DNA of 64,000 nt from Zygnema cylindricum. Taxonomy: Eukaryota > Streptophyta > Zygnematophyceae > Zygnematales > Zygnemataceae. Both the position numbers and the translations under genes were made by a program. How positions within the stretch are numbered: position 1 is the first letter of the stretch; each line of letters starts with the position of its first letter. Shown here piece by piece: positions 59,079 through 64,000 of this stretch. The stretch spans positions 217,001-281,000 of the forward strand of contig JBBHKE010000953.1 in NCBI GenBank assembly GCA_037447655.1. Reading direction: 5' to 3'. The notes beneath the pieces were generated by a model. That model was not told the DNA's origin. It saw only the letters and a program-made list of their open reading frames with translations, and did no database searches.

Positions 59079-59972
59079 TAGTGTTGTGTATCGGTAAAAA
59101 ACTTATCGCGATAACACCGATACCGATAGTTCTCGGTTATCGAACGGTCAGAGGTTCCGATATATCGGTCTGAGACCAACAAATTCCATATGGCGATAAC
59201 AAAAAAAAAATTATAGTATGCATACAATAGTACTTTATAACATACTGTATTATATTATTGACTTTATGTAGCGTGGCATGCCACGTACAAAAATCTGTTC
59301 CGTTTCCGTTTAACTGCGATTTATTACGGAAAGCGCAGCACATAAACGCTGGCCGGTTAACTGAACAGCGATTTTACGGCAAACCTACAGAATTATACTG
59401 GCAAACTGGTGAACATGGAACGGGAAAAAGACGGCGGACACAAAGTACAACGGACGCAAAATAACATTCTGCGCGCCGCCGGAATCGAACGGACGACTTG
59501 GAATGAGAAAACACGAGCAGACGGGCCAGCGTGAGCGCCGGCATCCCGGAATGACTCTTTTGGCAGCTTATGCCAAAAAAGCCGACAGATTGACACGTGG
59601 CAGGTCCCCAGTGGATCTCAAGGAATAAAGGGACAAAGCCATGGCGTCGGATGTGAAAGGTACATTTTTTTTACTGGATCCGTATCAAACCGTACAGATC
59701 TCATGGCGGCTACTGTACTTTCTGTGCTTGTACACGTCCGGGGAATAACACGTACAGTTGAGCGTAGAGGCCGTACATTTATCTGTACGGTCCGTACAGT
59801 TATCGCCGATAGTTATTGTTATCGGCATTATCGCCGATAAGTACCCGATATTATCGGCTACTTATCGGCGATAAGACCGATGTCGATATATCGTACCAAT
59901 ATATCGATTATCGGGAACCCGAAAAAAGGTCCATATCGGTTACCGGTAAATCCTTACCGATACAAAACACTA
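59079..59972. mobile_element. Short non-autonomous hAT element, 894 bp, 8-bp target duplication
   Basis: It starts TAGTGTTGTGTATCGGTAA and ends TTACCGATACAAAACACTA, nearly perfect inverted ends related to those at 52023. ATATATAT lies at both sides (59071-59078, 59973-59980), although the AT-rich site makes the 8-bp duplication less diagnostic. Ends are filled with ATCGCGATA/CCGATATATCGG motifs. The interior has GC-rich unrelated sequence, including a tRNA-like B box on the minus strand (59470-59540) and CCATGGCGTCGGATGTGAAAG near 59640. No transposase. Confidence 0.85.
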
Positions 59973-59980
59973 ATATATAT

Positions 59981-60746
59981 ATTGGTTCCCTGTTTAAAGA
60001 GTCATAGACAAGTAGATTCTCAATTAAAAAAACTGAAAGCAGGCGAAACTACCATGCAATATTTATAATAAAGAAACAAAGTCACGAAAAAAATGCACTA
60101 ATCGAATTGCCACAATGACCGCTAGTCATGTAAGAACAAGTCAGCATCTAGAAAACTCAGTGGCCCTCCAGGACTCTGACATTTCATTCACTCATAAATA
60201 GATTGAGTTCTAGGTTTTGGATCCTAGCTCCAAAAACCATTGTAAGCCACCACGGGTGGCAAAGGTGGAGCATGTTACAACTACTAAACGCAACTATATA
60301 TTGGACCAACTTAGGACTGACAGAACTCTGAGCCCTAAGAGTAAGAGATTCAAAAACAGAAACTTAGCCTTTCTAACAAAGTTACTAAAAGGACGTGTTT
60401 CCCAGCCTCACTTTGTGACCGTGACAATTACTTGGTTTACAAAGGACACCAAACAAAACGTGTTTGGTCCTAAAGACGTTTCCCATCTTTACAAAAGGAG
60501 AAAAACAGCAATTCGACCTACAATAAAATAATTCAAACAACCAACGTAAACCTTATATACGGAGGACAACTGGGAAGGTTGCGGTACTAAATAGCCATCT
60601 CAATGCATATCACATGTTCCTGACGAAAAAAAAGAGCTGTCGAACTTTGAAAGTTTGACCTGAAGTCAGCCTCCATTCCCATGCACTTTGCCGAGGTGCT
60701 GATGACGCGTGGGCTCCAGAAAGTGAAACTTTATAGAAAGTGAAAG
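59981..60746. other. Spacer and probable 3' UTR of the channel gene
   Basis: No convincing coding frame. The stretch just below 60747 is probably the channel gene's 3' UTR. Confidence 0.5.
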
Positions 60747-63700
60747 TTAATTATTAAAACCACCCCTCGGACGAGGGGGTGGAATAGCATTGTTGACATA
60801 AACAACTCTGACATGGTTGTTTCTATTTTGTAAAGCGTGGCGAATAGCATTTTCCAATCGCCCTTCTCGAGTGACCAGGTCCACATGATCCAGAGACATG
60901 TTCAGCTTTTTCCGTAGATGGTAACGGTAACACAACTGAATAGACCGTGCTGCCCGTGACCGCCGTAAATGGGAACACTTACTGCAGAGACCAATGATGT
61001 ATGCAGAAACAGGTCAGGATCCCAAAGTACAGAAAAAGTATAGGAACATTATATGCGGTTACCATATGTTGTACAAATAAATATACATATAAATAAAAAA
61101 AAGTGTTTAATACGATGTTACCACATACTGCTCCATATGTTTTCGCACATAAAATTATGTTCAAAAAACATATGGGTTGCACACGTGACAATATCAGATT
61201 CAACAATAGAAACATGTCAATGCTCGTGAACAATCGAAATGGTAATTGAAAACAAAGCTTACTTGAGGGCTCGCTGGACTGAAGGACTTTGAGCAAAATT
61301 GGTTTTAAATTGTCGGCATATAAACTCCAGGTCTGCTGCCTCTAAAGTGAAGCCCTCCACATTATCAGCACACTGAATTGTGCGTTGAGAAAGAGGAAAT
61401 ATATCGGTTTGGGACCTTCCTGAGGCTGATTGTGCCATGCCTGCCAAAAAAATGCTCATCTCATACGTGAGCGATAATCACCTTTCAAACAGAGATCAGG
61501 CCATATTGCACAAGAGCATGCAAAGTACACTACACCTCACAATTAAGTATTAATAACACCATTCAGTTGTGGGTTTTTCTACCCAAAATCATAAAACAGT
61601 GATAGGAGTGATAGTAACACTGATTAAATGAGCGGCATAAAATGAGCCTCGTCATCTAGCCATAATTTGGAGTTGTTGATACTAAAACGGATTTACAGTT
61701 AAGAATTCACTAATAGCAATGAAAGGTGTAAAAAGAAGTTAAAGTGAACAGAAATAAAGTAAATAGGTTTATCGCCTTGCAGAGTACATAGGCTTGTACC
61801 AGCTTGGAACATGATGTGACGTAACACGCTGTGGACGGACCACCTACCCCGATCTCCTCTGCCTATACGTTAACGGAAAGCGTAGAAATTGTTCCAATGA
61901 CAAACGTTGTCTGTATTATGTCGTGCTGCTGATGTGTCAGAACAGAAAAACAAAAAGGCATCTCCCCGACAACTGACCTGTTATGCTCCGACGCATTCGA
62001 CTGCCACGGTGAGCTTCATCTGCTTGCTCCAAGTATGCGATCAAAAGCTCTTCACCAAAAAAGTCGCCCTCTTTGATGTTGGGCTTGTCCATAGTATCCT
62101 CGGCACCTTTGTTCGGTGCCCGCAGGTTGCCTGTCTTCTTGCTGCTGCCAAAGAGGGCGCCACTCCTTACAAAGAACATACGGTCCACAAGCTCTCCCTC
62201 GTGGATGATGATAGTGCCGGTTATGTAGATGCGATGTACCATTCGCTTGCAAACTGTGTCCTTCACAGCCTCGTCCATGGCCTGAAAGAGCTGTGACTGC
62301 AGCCAAGAAAGGGAGAAAGGAGGAGGAACGCAAGCAATGTGAAGTTTGTGGCAAAACAGACATACAGAATAGGGAACATCACATTCCACCACTGTGATTT
62401 ACAGGAAATACAAAAGGAAAGGTCAGAGTTGGCTTTAAGTAGGACAAAAACAAGAGTACCCAGAATTAGAAGACTGTCAGGTTTCTCCCCATTCCGAGAC
62501 AGACGACATAGAAACGTGAAGGACGAGCTAACCTTGGATATAAGTTCAAGACATAAGTGCCGGCGTACATCCCGTTGCAAATCTTCTGTGAGTATGTTCA
62601 GCATCTCATTATCGTGCACCCCACGATTGGCAGACCACTGGAGTCGCTCCAATTTTCTCACACGCCTGCACCAGTATGAAAAATTGTCAACGTAATTGCA
62701 CATTTCCCAATAGACCCAGATTTTTTTTTTTAATAATAACAAAACTACAGAAAAAATCTTGCTAGAATTACCAAGGATTACGAATCAGGTGATGATGACT
62801 TCTAAAGTTAATTAGTGATGAGCTTTTTACTGGTAAACAATATGTCCAAAGATTCAGGGTCCCGATATAATTACGTGGGATAATAATTCCATATCAAAAG
62901 TGGTGATATGGAAAATGGGGATATATTGTTGTGTCAGTTGCAATGATGTAATGAGTGTAGACACCTACATAAACCTGTATTGGACACAATCTCAAACAGT
63001 GAAAAATATGCCTTCTCCATGATTTCAATATTTCACAAAATGTGCAAGTCAACTGATAACTTCAATTATTTTGCATCCACAAACTCTAAATTTGTGATAA
63101 GCTTTGGCGGCAACCAATCATGTCCCAAGTCCATCGGCCACGAAATCGATCTTATCTCTACACATCCCATATACATTCATGATAACAATATTTGAAAATT
63201 TTACTAGAAACCTTTTAAAATGACACTCCTTTTTCATAGCACCATCCCTAATTCAAAACAAACATAGCCAGACAACATCAAGACGTGTCGATTGAGCTTT
63301 GGACTTTTCAGAAAACAGTGCCTTTGAGAATAACTCATGCATGCATGCCCGCTTTCTTCATAACGTTTTCCCTTGTAATTTTCCAATACAAACAAGAGTG
63401 GAGCACTGCAATTCTGCAAAACAACTTTGTACAGCACAGATAATAACAAATTATCATCTTACTTGGCAAGTAGCTCTGGCAGGTTCCTGCGGATCATCCA
63501 GTTTTCCACATCTCTCCTTTGAAGCTGGTATTCAAAAGTCCTGTCCACCACCAATACTCAAGAAGGATAAGCAATAGTTCTCTCAGTCTCTGGAACTGTA
63601 AGAATTGTGGAAATTGAGCAGATCCTTGTTTTACAATGAATAAAGTGCAAGTGCATCAAATTCTACAGCACCTAGACATTAGTCGCATCCACAAATATCC

Positions 63701-64000
63701 AGACGTCTCCTACGAAAAAGTAAACGTGACAGGGCTTCACATAAAACCGTGAAAAGGGTTTCAAATTGCAAGTTTTGAACTCTAAACAGCAAGAACTTCA
63801 AGCAGTATCCCTTCTGACAGCTAGACCAGAGCATGTGAAGCACATAAGAGTATGATACATGTGCCTCTCTCACCTTCGAGTCAATGATTGCAAAAAACTC
63901 TGAATATTACCAATCAACACAGCGAACAATAGCAGGCCTCCAGCTGTAATTGTAAGCATAAATATCACTTCAGGTATGAAATAACTTGGATCCTGGTTTC
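60747..64000 (-). CDS. Cyclic-nucleotide-gated ion channel, plant CNGC type (3' half; 5' end outside window)
   Basis: A plasma-membrane or endomembrane cation channel, probably Ca2+-permeable (family knowledge). Exons, 5' to 3': 63874-64000 (continuing off the window), 63463-63540, 62533-62665, 61978-62296, 61263-61440, 60747-60981; phases agree. The visible part starts in S6 (IFMLTITAGGLLLFAVLIGNIQSFLQ split across the pore-lining helix), then the C-linker (RRDVENWMIRRNLPELLAK; ERLQWSANRGV; DLQRDVRRHLCLELI). The cyclic-nucleotide-binding fold follows (QLFQAMDEAVKDTVCKRMV; EGELVDRMFFVRSG; EGDFFGEELL), then SQRTIQCADNVEGFTLEAADLEFI and a C-terminal IQ-like motif (IQLCYRYHLRKK) for calmodulin. 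A 20-odd-residue insert sits between the two halves of the binding fold (after FGSSKK). Stop TAA 60747-60749. Confidence 0.9.

Noticed and set aside
59393-59596. A tRNA gene on the minus strand inside the 894-bp hAT element
   Set aside because: The B-box-like motif is present, but acceptor and T stems do not pair properly in my hand folding. I keep it only as a tRNA-like observation.

Overview
The window is nuclear DNA from a green plant lineage. It holds a plant-type F-box/actin-related protein 8 gene, a plant-type cyclic-nucleotide-gated channel, a low-molecular-weight purple acid phosphatase, a BAG6/Scythe-like ubiquitin-domain protein and eukaryotic tRNA-Gly(GCC) genes. Introns are numerous, GT-AG and often long. 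The transposon load is heavy, and one retroelement encodes a restriction-like endonuclease, a class not typical of seed plants as far as I know. My guess is a non-seed streptophyte (a Chara-like alga or an early land plant). That guess is inference.

Layout. 1-3.2 kb: AT microsatellites and repeat debris. 3.3-9.6 kb (+): eleven exons of an ARP8-like gene, with a phase-compatible candidate terminal exon at 23.05 kb. If that exon is real, the last intron (about 13.4 kb) contains a degenerate Ty1/copia element (12.1-18.6 kb) and a degenerate R2-like non-LTR element (19.3-22.6 kb). 24.9-35.6 kb (-): a 14-exon BAG6-like gene. 35.7-37.9 kb: a hAT-type terminus, retroelement remnants and the last three exons of a coiled-coil gene. 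38-46.7 kb: no genes; nested TIR elements (a TA-flanked family, a TTA-flanked Harbinger-type element, a large foldback). 46.9-51.5 kb (+): purple acid phosphatase, eight exons. 52.0-55.0 kb: a complete non-autonomous hAT element with an 8-bp target duplication, carrying a 5'-truncated R2-like copy and a small TIR element. 55.6-57.0 kb (-): four tRNA-Gly(GCC) genes. 57.5-58.2 kb: a near-perfect copy of 54.57-55.30 kb. 59.1-60.0 kb: a second, short hAT element. 60.7-64.0 kb (-): 3' half of the channel gene, running off the window.

The host genes show no common pathway. The window is best read as ordinary housekeeping and signalling genes embedded in, and probably expanded by, nested transposons. 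The most notable items are the R2-like endonuclease retroelement, the copia primer site matching the anticodon region of initiator tRNA-Met, the clean hAT and foldback termini with target duplications, and a 730-bp duplication whose left edge is the exact end of a small transposon.
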